DNA of 64,000 nt from Nocardioides scoriae (GCF_900104965.1 NZ_LT629757.1:1240001-1304000), one strand, 5' to 3'. Shown: positions 9,182-18,623, counted from the stretch's first letter. Made by a program: numbers and translations. Notes: generated by a model not told the origin, from the letters alone.

Positions 9182-9603
9182 GCGTCGTGCTCGCGGACCA
9201 GCCGCGGCGGGGCCATCGCACGCCAGGCCTCGGTCAGCACCTCGACCAGCTCGTCACGGTCCAGCTCGCCCAGCCGCGAGAGGCGGACCAGCACCGCGTT
9301 GCTGCGGCGGAAGTGGTCGATGGTGAAGAAGGGTCCCTCGGCCTCCACCAGCGCCGCCTTCGCCGCCTCGTCGGGCGTGCGCACGACCAGCAGGTCGTCG
9401 TACGGCTCGCCGGTCGCCGGGTCGGTGGCGGTGGCGTGGGGCTCGCGGTAGAGCACGAAGCCGCGGCCCCGGTCGCCCTCGGTGCGGGTCGCGCGGGTCT
9501 GCACCAGCCAGGTCGGCACCGCGCCCCACGAGGTCCCGAACCAGGTGCCCGGCAGGGCGCCGCAGATCTCGTCGACGTCCTCGGGGCGGGCAGGGCGCGT
9601 CAC
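9178..9603 (-). CDS. MmcQ/YjbR family DNA-binding-fold protein
   Basis: 141 residues of the MmcQ/YjbR (CyaY-like fold) family: opening [25 protein letters not shown], central FVLYREP and the C-terminal [26 protein letters not shown] helix typical of the group. Biochemical function is not established; some members have been proposed to bind DNA. It lies between fmt and rsmB with 4-bp overlaps on both sides (GTG at 9603 overlapping the fmt stop; stop overlapping the rsmB ATG), so it is co-translated with translation and ribosome-modification genes. Confidence 0.85.
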   Translation of the reverse strand: MTRPARPEDVDEICGALPGTWFGTSWGAVPTWLVQTRATRTEGDRGRGFVLYREPHATATDPATGEPYDDLLVVRTPDEAAKAALVEAEGPFFTIDHFRRSNAVLVRLSRLGELDRDELVEVLTEAWRAMAPPRLVREHDA

Positions 9604-10535
9604 GCGACCGGACCCCCCAGGCGGGTCCCGGGCTCCAGGCGCACGCCCCGGGCCCAGTCGGCGGCCGCCATCTCCTTCTTGCCGAAGGCCTTGACCCGGC
9701 CGAGCCGGACGGGGCCGGTGCCGGTGCCGACGAAGACGTCGTTCTTGGTGGTCTCCAGCACGCCGGGCTCGAGCCGGGCGCGCCCCACCGGACGGACCGG
9801 GCCGAGCTTGATCCGCTCGCCCGCGAGCGTCGACCAGGCGCCCGGGAACGGCGTGCAGGCCCGGACACGGCGGTCGACGGCGACCGCGGGCTCGCTCCAG
9901 TCGACCTCGGCGTCCGCGGTGGTGATCTTGGGCGCGAGGCTGACGCCGTCGGTGGGCTGCTCGCGGGCCTCCAGGCTGCCGTCCTCGATCCCGTCGAGGG
10001 TCTGCACCAGCAGCTGCGAGCCGCCCTCGGCGAGCCGGGCGAGCAGGTCCCCGGCGGTGTCGTCGGGACGCACCGTCTGCGTCATCAGGCCGTACGTCGG
10101 TCCGGCGTCGAGCTCGCGCACGATCCGGAAGGTGGTCGCGCCGGTGACCTCGTCGCCGGCCCACACGGCGTGCTGGACCGGGGCGGCGCCGCGCCACGCG
10201 GGCAGCACGGAGAAGTGCAGGTTGATCCAGCCGTGGACCGGGATCTCGAGCGCCGAGGTCGGCAGCAGCGCGCCGTAGGCCACCACGGGGCAGCAGTCGG
10301 GCGCCAGCGCCCGCAGCGCCGCCTGGAAGTCGGGGTCGCGGGGGTGCTCGGGGCGCAGCACCGGGAGCCCCAGCTCCTCGGCGCGCTGCGCGACCGGCGA
10401 GGCCACCAGGCGCCGGCCGCGGCCGGCCGGGGCGTCGGGGCGGGTGACCACGCCTACGAGGTCGTGGCGGCTCGCGGCCACCGCCTCCAGCGCGGGCAGG
10501 GCGACCTCGGGGGTGCCGGCGAAGACGACGCGCAC
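9600..10535 (-). CDS. fmt: Methionyl-tRNA formyltransferase
   Basis: 311 residues. It formylates initiator methionyl-tRNA using 10-formyltetrahydrofolate. The N-terminal hydrolase-fold domain shows [18 protein letters not shown], the catalytic region [23 protein letters not shown] with its Asn-His pair, and the [21 protein letters not shown] block; the C-terminal tRNA-binding domain follows (about 205-311). The GTG start at 10535 lies 3 bases after the def stop codon, the usual def-fmt pairing (formylation and later deformylation). Confidence 0.96.
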   Translation of the reverse strand: MRVVFAGTPEVALPALEAVAASRHDLVGVVTRPDAPAGRGRRLVASPVAQRAEELGLPVLRPEHPRDPDFQAALRALAPDCCPVVAYGALLPTSALEIPVHGWINLHFSVLPAWRGAAPVQHAVWAGDEVTGATTFRIVRELDAGPTYGLMTQTVRPDDTAGDLLARLAEGGSQLLVQTLDGIEDGSLEAREQPTDGVSLAPKITTADAEVDWSEPAVAVDRRVRACTPFPGAWSTLAGERIKLGPVRPVGRARLEPGVLETTKNDVFVGTGTGPVRLGRVKAFGKKEMAAADWARGVRLEPGTRLGGPVA

Positions 10536-10538
10536 GGG

Positions 10539-11084
10539 CTAGATGCCGAGACCGCGGGTGGCGTGGGGCGAGACCTTGACCTGCGGTGCCGGCTGGCCGA
10601 ACCACTCCGCCTCGCGGATGAAGCGCATCGCCTCGCGGCGGGCCTCCCGGTCGAGGCGGTCGACGAACAGGATGCCGTCGAGGTGGTCGGTCTCGTGCTG
10701 GATCGCGCGGGCGAGCATCTCGGTGCCCTCCACCAGCAGCGGCTCGCCGTGCTGGTCGAAGCCGTGGGCCACGACCGTGGCCGCGCGGCGGCAGTCGATC
10801 TTGAAGCCGGGGATCGACAGGCAGCCCTCGTCGCCCTCCTGCAGGTCCTCCGACAGCGTCAGCGTCGGGTTGACCAGGTGGCCGACCTCGCCGTCGACGT
10901 GCCAGGTGAAGACCCGCAGGCCCACGCCGATCTGCGGGGCGGCCAGCCCTGCGCCGGGAGCGTCGAGCATGGTGGCGGTGAGGTCCTCGACGAGCGTGCG
11001 CAGCTCCTTGTCGAAGTCGACGACCGGAGCCGCGGGGGTGCGCAGCACCGGGTCTCCGAAGAGCCGGATGGGCCTGACCGACAC
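10539..11084 (-). CDS. def: Peptide deformylase
   Basis: 181 residues. It removes the formyl group from nascent protein N-termini. All three metal and active-site motifs are present: GAGLAAPQIGV, EGCLSIPG (metal-ligand Cys) and QHETDHLDG (two His ligands and the catalytic Glu). The GTG at 11084 has a strong AGGAGG ribosome-binding site 5 nt upstream. A TAGGAT -10 box lies about 40 nt upstream, so def probably heads the def-fmt-yjbR-rsmB transcript separately from priA. Confidence 0.96.
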   Translation of the reverse strand: MSVRPIRLFGDPVLRTPAAPVVDFDKELRTLVEDLTATMLDAPGAGLAAPQIGVGLRVFTWHVDGEVGHLVNPTLTLSEDLQEGDEGCLSIPGFKIDCRRAATVVAHGFDQHGEPLLVEGTEMLARAIQHETDHLDGILFVDRLDREARREAMRFIREAEWFGQPAPQVKVSPHATRGLGI

Positions 11085-11124
11085 GAGTCCTCCTGCGGGT
11101 TGGCGGTGGCGACGTCAGCGTCCG

Positions 11125-11130
11125 ATCCTA
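11125..11130 (-). promoter_or_regulatory. -10 box (TAGGAT) for the def-fmt operon
   Basis: TAGGAT on the minus strand in the 104-base gap between priA and def. It fits TANNNT and would give a leader of about 35 nt carrying the AGGAGG site of def. Confidence 0.45.
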
Positions 11131-11188
11131 TGCGTCGCCGGGTGACGCGGCGCGAGCCCACCTGGGCGCACGACGGTGGCGGCTGCGC

Positions 11189-13162
11189 TCAGCCCAGCTC
11201 GGCGGGCTCGACCTCGACCCGCAGGTGCGGGAGCTTGCGGGTCGAGCGGTGCACCTGCAGGTCCTGCAGCGCCGCCGACAGCGCGGGCCCGGCGGCCCGG
11301 GGCACCCGCAGCACGTAGCGCACCTGGTCGGTCTCCGGGGCACGCGCAGGCTCGCGGGGCGGGTCGAGGGGCACCGGTCCGAGCACCTCGGCCCCGGGGG
11401 GCAGCACCAGGCCGGCCAGCCCCTGCTCGAGGTCGGCGGGGTCGCCGGTCAGCGTCGCGACCCGCGAGGCCGGGGGCAGGTGGGCGGCCACCCGGTCCTC
11501 GATCTCGCGTCGCGCCAGGCCGCCCGGGTCCCAGCGGACCAGCGCCTGCAGGCCGGGGTGCGCCGGGTCGCCGACGGCCAGCACGCGACCGCCCTCGACG
11601 GCCGGTCGCACCAGGGCGGCGGCGTTGGACCAGCGCCGCACCGCCTCCTCGGTCGCCCGCAGGTCGGCCCGGCCGAGCAGCAGCCAGGTGTCGAGCAGCA
11701 CGACGGCGGCGTACCCGCCCTCGGCCACCGGCTCGGCCCCCGGCGTGGCGACCACGACGGCCGGGGTCGCCGGCACACCGGCGAGGACCCGCTCCCCCGA
11801 CGACGACTGCCGGATGGTGGTGCCGGGCAGCGCCCGACCGATCTCCTCGGCGGTGCGGGCGTCGCCCAGCACGGGCGCGCGCAGCCCGCGGTGGCCGCAC
11901 TCGCCGCACTGCCAGCCGGGCTCGGGCGTGGCGCACCAGGCGCACTCGACCGGCCGCACCGGTCCCCGCTGGCGCAGGGGACCGTGGCAGACCCGGCAGG
12001 TGGCCGGGGTCCGGCAGCGCTCGCAGGCCAGCCGGGTGGCGTACCCGACCCGGGGTGCCTGCACCAGCACCGGCCCGTCGGCGACGGCCGTGCGCAGCAG
12101 CGTGATGACCTCGCTCGGCAGCCGCCCGTGGGCGCCGGCGTCGCGCGCCGCCACGACCGGGTCTGCCCCGGCGACGCCCACCGCGACGCGCTCGCGGACC
12201 ACGTCGCGCGGTGCCACCACCTCGCGGGCCCAGTCGGTGCGCAGCAGGTACTCCGCCTCGACGCTGCGGGCGTGCGCGGCCAGCAGCAGCGCGCTGCCCG
12301 AGCTGCGCGCGCGCACGAGCAGCACCTCGCGGGTGTGGGGGTACGGCGCCCGCGGCTCGTCGAACAGGTCGTCGCCGTCGTCCCACATCGCGACCAGGCC
12401 CAGGTCGCGCACCGGTGCGAAGGCGGCCGCCCGGGTGCCGATGACGATGCGCACCGCCCCCCGTCGCACCGCCAGGAAGGCGCGGTAGCGCTTGGCCGGC
12501 CCCGCGTCGGCGGTCAGCACGACGTGGCTGCCGGCGCCCAGGCGCTGGGTCAGCGCGGCGTCGAGGCGGGCCACGTCGCGGTGGTCGGGCAGGCACACCA
12601 GGGCGCCGCGGCCCGAGGCCGCGGTGGCCACGGCCGCGTCGGCCAGCAGCGCGCTCGGGTCGTCGCCCGGCAGCACCGACCAGACCAGCCGCGGCGAGCC
12701 GCCGGCGGCGAGGTCGTCGACCGCCCGCTCGCCCCCGTCGTACGCCGCCCAGGTCGCGCCCGACGGGGCCGCTGGCGTGGGGGCCGGGTCGCGGGGCGGC
12801 TCCTTCTCGACCGTCGCGTGCCGCGAGGGCACCGCGAGCCGCAGCACGTCGGAGCGGGTGCCGGCGTAGCGCGCGGCCACCTCGGCCGTCAGCTCGGCGA
12901 CCTCGGGGGTCAGCACGGGCTCCTCGCCGACCACCCGTCGCAGCGGCTGCAGCCGCCCGGTGTGGTCGGTCCGCGAGGTGCGGGCGAGCACGAACCCGTG
13001 CACGTCCTTGCCGGCGAAGCGGACCTTGACCCGGACCCCCGGCCGGGCGGCGTCGGCCATGGTCGCCGGGACGGCGTAGTCGAAGGGCCGGTCGAGGTGC
13101 GCCAGCGGCACGTCGACCAGCACCCGGGCGACCGGGTCGACCTCGGCCACCGGGTCCGGCAC
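11189..13162 (-). CDS. priA: Primosomal protein N' (PriA), actinobacterial type with degenerate helicase motifs
   Basis: 657 residues from the GTG at 13162. The N-terminal DNA-binding domain (PVARVLVDVPLAHLDRPFDYAVP) and the paired zinc cysteines of PriA (CERC, CRVC, CAWC, CGEC, about residues 370-420) are clear. However, the region where PriA has its Walker A lysine reads LVWSVLPGDDPSALL, and the DEEH-type motif is WDDGDD, so ATP-driven helicase activity is probably absent, as reported for other actinobacterial PriA proteins. It likely still helps replication restart by DNA binding. The open frame continues upstream of 13162 (QLALLPAPARARVEARRATPP) up to metK without an ATG, GTG or TTG; a CTG at 13285 is possible. 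Confidence 0.9.
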   Translation of the reverse strand: MPDPVAEVDPVARVLVDVPLAHLDRPFDYAVPATMADAARPGVRVKVRFAGKDVHGFVLARTSRTDHTGRLQPLRRVVGEEPVLTPEVAELTAEVAARYAGTRSDVLRLAVPSRHATVEKEPPRDPAPTPAAPSGATWAAYDGGERAVDDLAAGGSPRLVWSVLPGDDPSALLADAAVATAASGRGALVCLPDHRDVARLDAALTQRLGAGSHVVLTADAGPAKRYRAFLAVRRGAVRIVIGTRAAAFAPVRDLGLVAMWDDGDDLFDEPRAPYPHTREVLLVRARSSGSALLLAAHARSVEAEYLLRTDWAREVVAPRDVVRERVAVGVAGADPVVAARDAGAHGRLPSEVITLLRTAVADGPVLVQAPRVGYATRLACERCRTPATCRVCHGPLRQRGPVRPVECAWCATPEPGWQCGECGHRGLRAPVLGDARTAEEIGRALPGTTIRQSSSGERVLAGVPATPAVVVATPGAEPVAEGGYAAVVLLDTWLLLGRADLRATEEAVRRWSNAAALVRPAVEGGRVLAVGDPAHPGLQALVRWDPGGLARREIEDRVAAHLPPASRVATLTGDPADLEQGLAGLVLPPGAEVLGPVPLDPPREPARAPETDQVRYVLRVPRAAGPALSAALQDLQVHRSTRKLPHLRVEVEPAELG

Positions 13163-13281
13163 CCGCTCGGCGGGCGGCGTGGCCCGGCGGGCCTCGACCC
13201 GCGCCCGCGCCGGAGCGGGGAGCAGGGCGAGCTGGTCGTCCGGCTGCCCCTCCCCCGCGGCGTCGGGTCGGACCTCGGGGC

Positions 13282-14484
13282 TCAGGTGCCGGCGACCTTC
13301 TTCAGGGCGTCGGCACGGTCGGTCCGCTCCCAGGTGAAGTCCTCGAGCTCGCGACCGAAGTGGCCGTAGGCGGCGGTCTGGGCGTAGATCGGCCGCAGCA
13401 GGTCGAGGTCGCGGATGATGGCGGCGGGCCGCAGGTCGAAGACCTCGAGGACGGCCTTCTGGATGACCTCGTCGGAGACGACGCCGGTGCCGAAGGTCTG
13501 CACGAACACGCCGACCGGCTGGGCCTTGCCGATGGCGTAGGCGACCTGGACCTCGGCGCGGCGGGCGAGCCCGGCGGCGACGATGTTCTTGGCCACCCAG
13601 CGCATGGCGTACGCCGCGGAGCGGTCGACCTTGGACGGGTCCTTGCCGGAGAACGCGCCGCCGCCGTGGCGGGCCATGCCGCCGTAGGTGTCGACGATGA
13701 TCTTGCGACCGGTCAGGCCGGCGTCGCCCATCGGGCCGCCGACCACGAAGATGCCGGTGGGGTTGACGAGCAGGCGGTGGTCGTCCGAGGGGATGTCGAA
13801 GGAGGCGAGCACCGGGGCGATGACGTGCTGCTCGATGTCGGCCTCGAGCTGCTCGAGGCTGACCTCGGCGGAGTGCTGGGTGGACAGCACGACGGTGTCG
13901 ACGCGCACGGGGCGGTCCTGGTCGTCGTACTCGATGGTGACCTGGGTCTTGCCGTCGGGACGCAGGTAGTCCAGCGTGCCGTCCTTGCGGACGGCCGTGA
14001 GCCGCTCGGAGAGGCGGTGCGCGATGGTGATGGGCAGCGGCATCAGCTCGGGGGTGTCGTCCGACGCGTAGCCGAACATCAGGCCCTGGTCGCCCGCGCC
14101 CTGGCGGTCGATCTCGTCGTCGGAGGACCCGACCCGCGACTCGTGGCCGTGGTCGACGCCGGCGGCGATGTCGGCCGACTGGCCGCCGATGGCCACCTGC
14201 ACGCCGCAGGACTTGCCGTCGAAGCCCTTGAGCGAGGAGTCGTAGCCGATGTCGAGGATCTTGGCCCGGACCAGCTCGGCGACGGGGGCGTAGGCGTTGG
14301 TGCGGACCTCGCCGGCCACCACGACCAGGCCGGTCGTCAGCAGCGTCTCGACGGCCACGCGCAGGTTGGCGCGGTCCTCGTCGTGGGCCAGCAGGTAGTC
14401 CAGGACGGTGTCGCTGATCGCGTCGGCGATCTTGTCGGGGTGACCCTCGGTCACCGACTCGGAGGTGAACAGACGTCCGGTCAC
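13282..14484 (-). CDS. metK: S-adenosylmethionine synthetase
   Basis: 400 residues. It makes S-adenosylmethionine from methionine and ATP. Signatures: [24 protein letters not shown] at the N-terminus (active-site His), [12 protein letters not shown], and the glycine-rich [20 protein letters not shown] phosphate-binding loop. Length fits the family. The GTG at 14484 is preceded by GGAG at 5 nt spacing. A TAGGCT -10 box overlaps the upstream coaBC stop codon, so metK can be transcribed independently of the mihF-gmk-rpoZ-coaBC block. The stop codon lies near the possible upstream start of priA. Confidence 0.97.
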   Translation of the reverse strand: MTGRLFTSESVTEGHPDKIADAISDTVLDYLLAHDEDRANLRVAVETLLTTGLVVVAGEVRTNAYAPVAELVRAKILDIGYDSSLKGFDGKSCGVQVAIGGQSADIAAGVDHGHESRVGSSDDEIDRQGAGDQGLMFGYASDDTPELMPLPITIAHRLSERLTAVRKDGTLDYLRPDGKTQVTIEYDDQDRPVRVDTVVLSTQHSAEVSLEQLEADIEQHVIAPVLASFDIPSDDHRLLVNPTGIFVVGGPMGDAGLTGRKIIVDTYGGMARHGGGAFSGKDPSKVDRSAAYAMRWVAKNIVAAGLARRAEVQVAYAIGKAQPVGVFVQTFGTGVVSDEVIQKAVLEVFDLRPAAIIRDLDLLRPIYAQTAAYGHFGRELEDFTWERTDRADALKKVAGT

Positions 14485-14542
14485 TTCGGCTCCTGCAGCT
14501 GGGGGGATGCGCCCCGGACCCCGAGACGCTCGTCAGCGACCG

Positions 14543-14548
14543 AGCCTA
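14543..14548 (-). promoter_or_regulatory. -10 box (TAGGCT) for metK, overlapping the coaBC stop codon
   Basis: TAGGCT on the minus strand; its first three bases are the TAG stop codon of coaBC. The start point would lie near 14536, giving a leader of about 50 nt with a GGAG site before the metK GTG. No SAM riboswitch is visible in that leader. Confidence 0.45.
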
Positions 14549-15829
14549 ACCGAGCGCGCGCAGCGCGACGACGCGGTCCCAGATGGCGTGCGCGAGCGCC
14601 GACTTCGAGCCGCGGGCCACCGGCACCGCGCTGCCGTCCTGGCCCAGCAGGACCGCCTCGTTGTCCTGCGCGCCGAAGACGGCACCGCCGGAGACGTCGT
14701 TGACGACCAGCAGGTCGCAGCCCTTGCGGGCCAGCTTGGCGCGGGCGTGCTCCAGCACCGTGCCCTGGGCGTCGCCCGTCTCGGCCGCGAAGCCCACCAC
14801 GACGATGCCCGGGTGGGGACGGTCGGCGGCCAGGCCGGCGAGGATGTCGGGGTTCTGCTCGAGGTGCAGCGTCGGGGAGGAGCCGTCCTCGGACTTCTTG
14901 ATCTTGGTGGCGGAGTGCTCCGCCGGGCGGAAGTCGGCGGGCGCGGCGGCCATCACCACGGCGTCGGCGGCGCTGGACGCCTCGACGACGGCGTCGCGCA
15001 GCTGCGCGGTGGTCTCGACCCGGACGACCTTGACGCCGGCGGGGTCCGGCAGCGAGACGTTGGCCGCGACCAGGGTCACCGAGGCACCACGGGCGCTGGC
15101 CGCGCGGGCCAGGGCGAGGCCCTGCAGGCCCGAGGACCGGTTGCCGATGAAGCGCACCGGGTCGAGGTACTCGCGGGTGCCACCGGCCGACACCACGACC
15201 GCGAGCCCCGCCAGGTCCTGCAGCGGGGCGCCGGCGGTGCTGCGCGCCAGCACGTCGGTGGCCAGGGCGAAGATCTCGCCGGGCTCGGGCAGGCGGCCCT
15301 TGCCGGTGTCGGCGCCGGTGAGCCGGCCCTCGGCGGGCTCCACGACGACCACGCCGCGCGACCGCAGCGTCTCGACGTTGGCCCGGGTGGCGGGGTGCTC
15401 CCACATCTCGGTGTGCATCGCCGGGGCGAGCACCACCGGGCAGCGGGCGGTCAGCAGGGTGCTGGTGAGCAGGTCGTCGGCCAGGCCGTGCGCCGCGCGG
15501 GCCAGCAGGTCGGCGGTCGCCGGGGCGACCACGACGAGGTCGGCCGACTGGCCGATCCGCACGTGGGGCACCTCGTGGACGCCGTCCCACACCTCGGTGC
15601 TGACCGGCTTGCCGGACAGCGCCGCCCAGGTCGGGGCGCCGACGAACTCCAGCGCGGCCGCGGTCGGGACGACGGTGACGTCGTGGCCCGACTCGGTGAA
15701 CCTCCGGAGCAGCTCGCAGGCCTTGTACGCAGCGATCCCGCCGCTCACGCCGAGCACGACCCTGCGGGACGGTCGCGGGGCGACCTCCTCGGGGCCGGCG
15801 TGAGGACGGGATCCACCGGTGGTGGTCAC
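14546..15829 (-). CDS. coaBC: Bifunctional phosphopantothenoylcysteine decarboxylase / phosphopantothenate-cysteine ligase
   Basis: 427 residues. It makes 4'-phosphopantetheine in coenzyme A synthesis. The N-terminal flavin-dependent CoaC domain (about 20-195) shows VVLGVSGGIAAYKACELLRR and the PAMHTEMWEHPATRANVETL substrate segment; the C-terminal CoaB domain (about 200-427) shows VSAGGTREYLDPVRFIGNRSSG, FRPAEHSATKIKK and LVVNDVSGG. The GTG at 15829 follows rpoZ after 13 bases. Gene order mihF-gmk-rpoZ-coaBC-metK-priA is the conserved actinobacterial arrangement. Confidence 0.96.
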   Translation of the reverse strand: MTTTGGSRPHAGPEEVAPRPSRRVVLGVSGGIAAYKACELLRRFTESGHDVTVVPTAAALEFVGAPTWAALSGKPVSTEVWDGVHEVPHVRIGQSADLVVVAPATADLLARAAHGLADDLLTSTLLTARCPVVLAPAMHTEMWEHPATRANVETLRSRGVVVVEPAEGRLTGADTGKGRLPEPGEIFALATDVLARSTAGAPLQDLAGLAVVVSAGGTREYLDPVRFIGNRSSGLQGLALARAASARGASVTLVAANVSLPDPAGVKVVRVETTAQLRDAVVEASSAADAVVMAAAPADFRPAEHSATKIKKSEDGSSPTLHLEQNPDILAGLAADRPHPGIVVVGFAAETGDAQGTVLEHARAKLARKGCDLLVVNDVSGGAVFGAQDNEAVLLGQDGSAVPVARGSKSALAHAIWDRVVALRALG

Positions 15830-15842
15830 CGGCAGCAGCTCA

Positions 15843-16178
15843 TCAGGAGACGGGCTCGTCGCTGGAGCCGGCAGCGGCGGCCTGGTCGACGGCGAGCGCC
15901 TCGGCCGCGGCCTCCTCCGGGTCGATGTCCTCGCAGGTCAGCAGGTCCTCGTTGATCTCGCGGAGCGCGATCGAGAGGGGCTTCTCCTGCACGTGGGTGT
16001 CCACGAGCGGGCCGACGTACTCGAGCAGGCCCTCGCCCAGCTGGGAGTAGTAGGCGTTGATCTGGCGCGCCCGCTTGGCGCTGTAGAGGACCAGCTTGTA
16101 CTTGGAGTCGGTCTTCGTCAGCAGGTCGTCGATCGGGGGGTTGGTGATGCCCTCCGCGACAGGTCCGGACGCAGTCAT
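15843..16178 (-). CDS. rpoZ: RNA polymerase omega subunit
   Basis: 111 residues. Omega aids folding and assembly of the beta' subunit. The core reads [47 protein letters not shown], with the conserved KY(K)LV...KRARQIN segment, and an acidic Ala-rich C-terminal tail. The ATG at 16178 is preferred because GAGG lies 6 nt upstream; an in-frame ATG at 16190 would add MRHH but lacks such a site. It follows gmk with a 45-base gap and precedes coaBC. Confidence 0.94.
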   Translation of the reverse strand: MTASGPVAEGITNPPIDDLLTKTDSKYKLVLYSAKRARQINAYYSQLGEGLLEYVGPLVDTHVQEKPLSIALREINEDLLTCEDIDPEEAAAEALAVDQAAAAGSSDEPVS

Positions 16179-16223
16179 GTGGTGCCTCATTCGCAGATCG
16201 GGGATGGTGCCGGGCCAGCTGGA

Positions 16224-16832
16224 TCAGCGGCTGCCCAACCCGATCAACTCTACCAATCGGGCGCCCGCATCGGGAATCCGGCGGTTGACGACCGTCACGT
16301 CGAACTCCGGCTCGGCCGCCAGCTCCTCGCGGGCGGTGCCCAGCCGACGCTCGCGCTCGGCCGCGTCCTCGGTGCCGCGACCGACCAGGCGGCGCACCAG
16401 CTCGTCCCAGGACGGCGGGGCCAGGAAGACGAACTGCGCCTGCGGCATCCGCCGGCGCACCTGCCGGGCGCCCTGCAGGTCGATCTCCAGCAGCGCCTGC
16501 CGGCCGGCGGCCAGCGCCTCCTCGACGGGGCCGCGCGGCGTGCCGTAGCGGGCGCCGCGGTGGACCACGGCCCACTCGAGCAGCTCGTCCTCGGCCACGA
16601 GCCGGTCGAACTCCGCGTCGTCGACGAAGTGGTAGTGGACGCCGTCCTGCTCGCCGGGGCGACGGCGCCGGGTGGTCGCGGAGACCGAGATCCAGACCTC
16701 GGGGTGGTGCTCGCGCACCCAGGCGGTGACGCTGCCCTTGCCCACCGCGGTGGGGCCGGCGAGGACGGTCAGCCGTGCCGGTGCGGCCCGGTGGGCCGGG
16801 CCCGGTGGGCGTTCAGGTCCGGGGTCGGTCAC
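16224..16832 (-). CDS. gmk: Guanylate kinase
   Basis: 202 residues. It phosphorylates GMP to GDP. The P-loop is [16 protein letters not shown]; the GMP-binding segment contains [23 protein letters not shown], and further signatures are [41 protein letters not shown] and [22 protein letters not shown]. The GTG at 16832 overlaps the mihF stop codon as GTGA; the first 18 residues (Pro/Ala-rich) are not conserved. The gene sits in the mihF-gmk-rpoZ block typical of actinobacteria. Confidence 0.95.
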   Translation of the reverse strand: MTDPGPERPPGPAHRAAPARLTVLAGPTAVGKGSVTAWVREHHPEVWISVSATTRRRRPGEQDGVHYHFVDDAEFDRLVAEDELLEWAVVHRGARYGTPRGPVEEALAAGRQALLEIDLQGARQVRRRMPQAQFVFLAPPSWDELVRRLVGRGTEDAAERERRLGTAREELAAEPEFDVTVVNRRIPDAGARLVELIGLGSR

Positions 16833-17146
16833 TCGCCGGCGAACTCGTCGACCAGGGCGGCGACCTGCTTGGCGCCCAGGCCGCGCACGCGGCGGCTCTC
16901 GGAGATCTTGAGCCGCTCCATCGTCTGGGCGGCACGCACCTTGCCGATGCCGGGCATCGACTGCAGCAGCTCGCTGACGCGCATCTTGCCGATCACCTCG
17001 TTGGCCTGCCCTTCGGCGACGACCTCGGCGATGGTGGCACCGGAGTGCTTGAGGCGGTTCTTGACCTCGGCGCGCTCCTTGCGGGAGCGGGCGGCCTTCT
17101 CGAGAGCCGCCTGGCGCTGTTCGGGGGTGAGGGGCGGCAGGGCCAC
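16829..17146 (-). CDS. mihF: Actinobacterial integration host factor (mIHF)
   Basis: 105 residues. mIHF is a nucleoid-associated DNA-binding protein that replaces classical IHF in actinobacteria and is required for site-specific recombination and chromosome organisation in mycobacteria and streptomycetes. Here the basic N-terminal helix ([21 protein letters not shown]) is followed by the S13-like helix-two-turn-helix region [34 protein letters not shown] (in overlapping blocks) and [17 protein letters not shown]. The GTG at 17146 has AGGA upstream. A good promoter lies 80 bases upstream, so mihF heads the gmk-rpoZ-coaBC transcript. Confidence 0.94.
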   Translation of the reverse strand: MALPPLTPEQRQAALEKAARSRKERAEVKNRLKHSGATIAEVVAEGQANEVIGKMRVSELLQSMPGIGKVRAAQTMERLKISESRRVRGLGAKQVAALVDEFAGE

Positions 17147-17226
17147 GGAGGGTTCCTCGTCTTCCTGCTCGGGGCGGCGGTGTCGGCCTGACGAGCGGAT
17201 GGGTGGGATGAGAAGAATGTGAAGGC

Positions 17227-17256
17227 ACAGTAGTCACGTCCTCGGACCGGCTGCAA
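17227..17256 (-). promoter_or_regulatory. Promoter of mihF-gmk-rpoZ-coaBC
   Basis: Minus strand: -35 TTGCAG (17251-17256), 18-bp spacer, -10 TACTGT (17227-17232). This is one of the best sigma-A/HrdB-like promoters in the window and lies about 80 bases upstream of the mihF start. Confidence 0.6.
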
Positions 17257-17302
17257 CGCGGCGTCCGGTCCTCGCGGGAGCCGGAGACCCAGATCACCCC
17301 GG

Positions 17303-17328
17303 CCGTTCACCGGGCGTACGGTGGACGG
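17303..17328 (-). terminator. Hairpin after the pyr operon lipoprotein gene
   Basis: CCGTTCACC and GGTGGACGG form a 9-bp stem (one imperfect pair) with an 8-base loop, 6 bases beyond the stop codon of the last pyr operon gene. There is no U-tract, as usual for actinobacterial terminators. It separates the pyr operon from the mihF promoter. Confidence 0.5.
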
Positions 17329-17334
17329 CTCGTC

Positions 17335-17790
17335 TCAGAGCCCGAGGTTGACCTTGCAGACGTCGCGTCCCTGCTGCTCGATGCCGGACGCGGCCGTCAC
17401 GACCTCCTCCGATCGGACCTGGTCGGCGGCCGCGACGATGGCCTCCCGGTCGGCCCGGCCCAGTCCGGCGGGTGGTCGCCCGTCCCGGAAGTCGCCGGCC
17501 GTCACGCCGGCCGCGTCGAGGGCGCGGTCGAGCTCCTCCAGGGCCCCCAGGAAGGTCTGCCACTCGTCCTTCAGGTCGCTGGGGGCGAGCTCGGCGAGGC
17601 CGTCGAGCAGCTCGAGGTTGCTCAGCAGCGCCGTCGGGGACCCCGAGTCGACCATCTCGCTGAGCTGGCGCCGGTCCTGGTCGAGACGGGCGCAGTAGTC
17701 CTCGGTGGTCGGCTCGCCGCAGGCCGTCAGGGCGGCCAGGAGCAGCACCGCCAGCCCGGAGGCCGCGCGCGCCCGGGTCGCGGCCCTCAC
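17335..17790 (-). CDS. Putative lipoprotein at the end of the pyr operon
   Basis: 151 residues. A signal peptide with lipobox (GLAVLLLAALTAC) predicts lipid attachment at Cys about 26 and an extracytoplasmic location. The mature part is mostly helical and acidic (EDYCARLDQDRRQLSEMVDSG), with two further cysteines (near the start and in GRDVCKVNLGL) that could form a disulfide. I do not recognise a characterised family; similar small lipoproteins are annotated only as hypothetical. The GTG at 17790 overlaps the pyrF stop (GTGA), so it is translated with the pyrimidine genes, although nothing in the sequence suggests a role in that pathway. Confidence 0.75.
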   Translation of the reverse strand: MRAATRARAASGLAVLLLAALTACGEPTTEDYCARLDQDRRQLSEMVDSGSPTALLSNLELLDGLAELAPSDLKDEWQTFLGALEELDRALDAAGVTAGDFRDGRPPAGLGRADREAIVAAADQVRSEEVVTAASGIEQQGRDVCKVNLGL

Positions 17791-18623
17791 CGGGTGCCCC
17801 GCAGCGCAGCCAGCCCCTCGGCGGTCCGCAGGGCGGCGTCGCGCAGCGCGCCCGCGTCGGGGCCGGCGCGCAGGATCTCGCGCGAGCTGGAGGCCAGCAC
17901 CAGCTCGACCGAGCGGCCGAAGATGCGGCGCACGTCCTCGGGCGTGCCGCCCTGGGCGCCCAGGCCCGGCACGAGCAGCGGGCCACCCACGTCGAGGTCC
18001 TCCCCCGTCTCGCCGATGGTGGCACCCACCACGGCACCGAAGGAGCCCAGCGGCTGCTCCCCCGCGTTGAGCCCGCGCAGCGCGTCCAGGACCGCACCCG
18101 CGACCGTGGTGCCCTCGGCCGTGCGGGCCTGCTGGAACAGCGGTGCCTCGGGGTTGGAGGTCAGCGCCAGCACGAACACCCCGCCCCCGTGGCGGCGGGC
18201 GGTCTCGACGACCGGCCCCAGGCTGCCGACGCCGAGGTACGGCGAGGCCGTCATCGCGTCGGCGGCCAGCGGGGAGGCCGGGTCGAGGTACGCGTCGGCG
18301 TACCCCTGCGCCGTCGAGCCGATGTCGCCGCGCTTGACGTCGAGCACGCTGAGCGTGCCGGCCTCGCGGGCCGTGGCCAGCACCCGCTCGAGGACGGCGA
18401 CCCCGGCCGAGCCGAAGCGCTCGAAGAACGCCGACTGGGGCTTGAGCGCCGCCACGTGCGGGGCCAGCGCCTCGGTGGCGGTGAGCGCGAACCGCTCCAG
18501 GCCGGAGACCGTGTCGGGCAGGCCCCACTCGGCCAGCAGCGCGGCGTGGGGGTCGATGCCGGCGCACAGCGGTCCCCGGGCCGCCATCGCGGCGTGGAGC
18601 CGGGCACCGAAGGGGGCGGTCAC
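17787..18623 (-). CDS. pyrF: Orotidine 5'-phosphate decarboxylase, long (type 2) form
   Basis: 278 residues. It converts OMP to UMP, the last step of de novo UMP synthesis. The longer actinobacterial/mycobacterial form is recognised by [20 protein letters not shown] at the N-terminus, the catalytic [21 protein letters not shown] segment with its Asp-Lys-Asp charges, and [19 protein letters not shown] at the phosphate-binding end. The GTG at 18623 overlaps the pyrD stop by 4 bp. The next gene (lipoprotein) overlaps in the same way. Confidence 0.95.
   Translation of the reverse strand: MTAPFGARLHAAMAARGPLCAGIDPHAALLAEWGLPDTVSGLERFALTATEALAPHVAALKPQSAFFERFGSAGVAVLERVLATAREAGTLSVLDVKRGDIGSTAQGYADAYLDPASPLAADAMTASPYLGVGSLGPVVETARRHGGGVFVLALTSNPEAPLFQQARTAEGTTVAGAVLDALRGLNAGEQPLGSFGAVVGATIGETGEDLDVGGPLLVPGLGAQGGTPEDVRRIFGRSVELVLASSSREILRAGPDAGALRDAALRTAEGLAALRGTR

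Noticed and set aside
14485-14545. SAM riboswitch before metK
   Set aside because: The leader is short and lacks the conserved S-box motifs; only a -10 box and a ribosome-binding site are seen.
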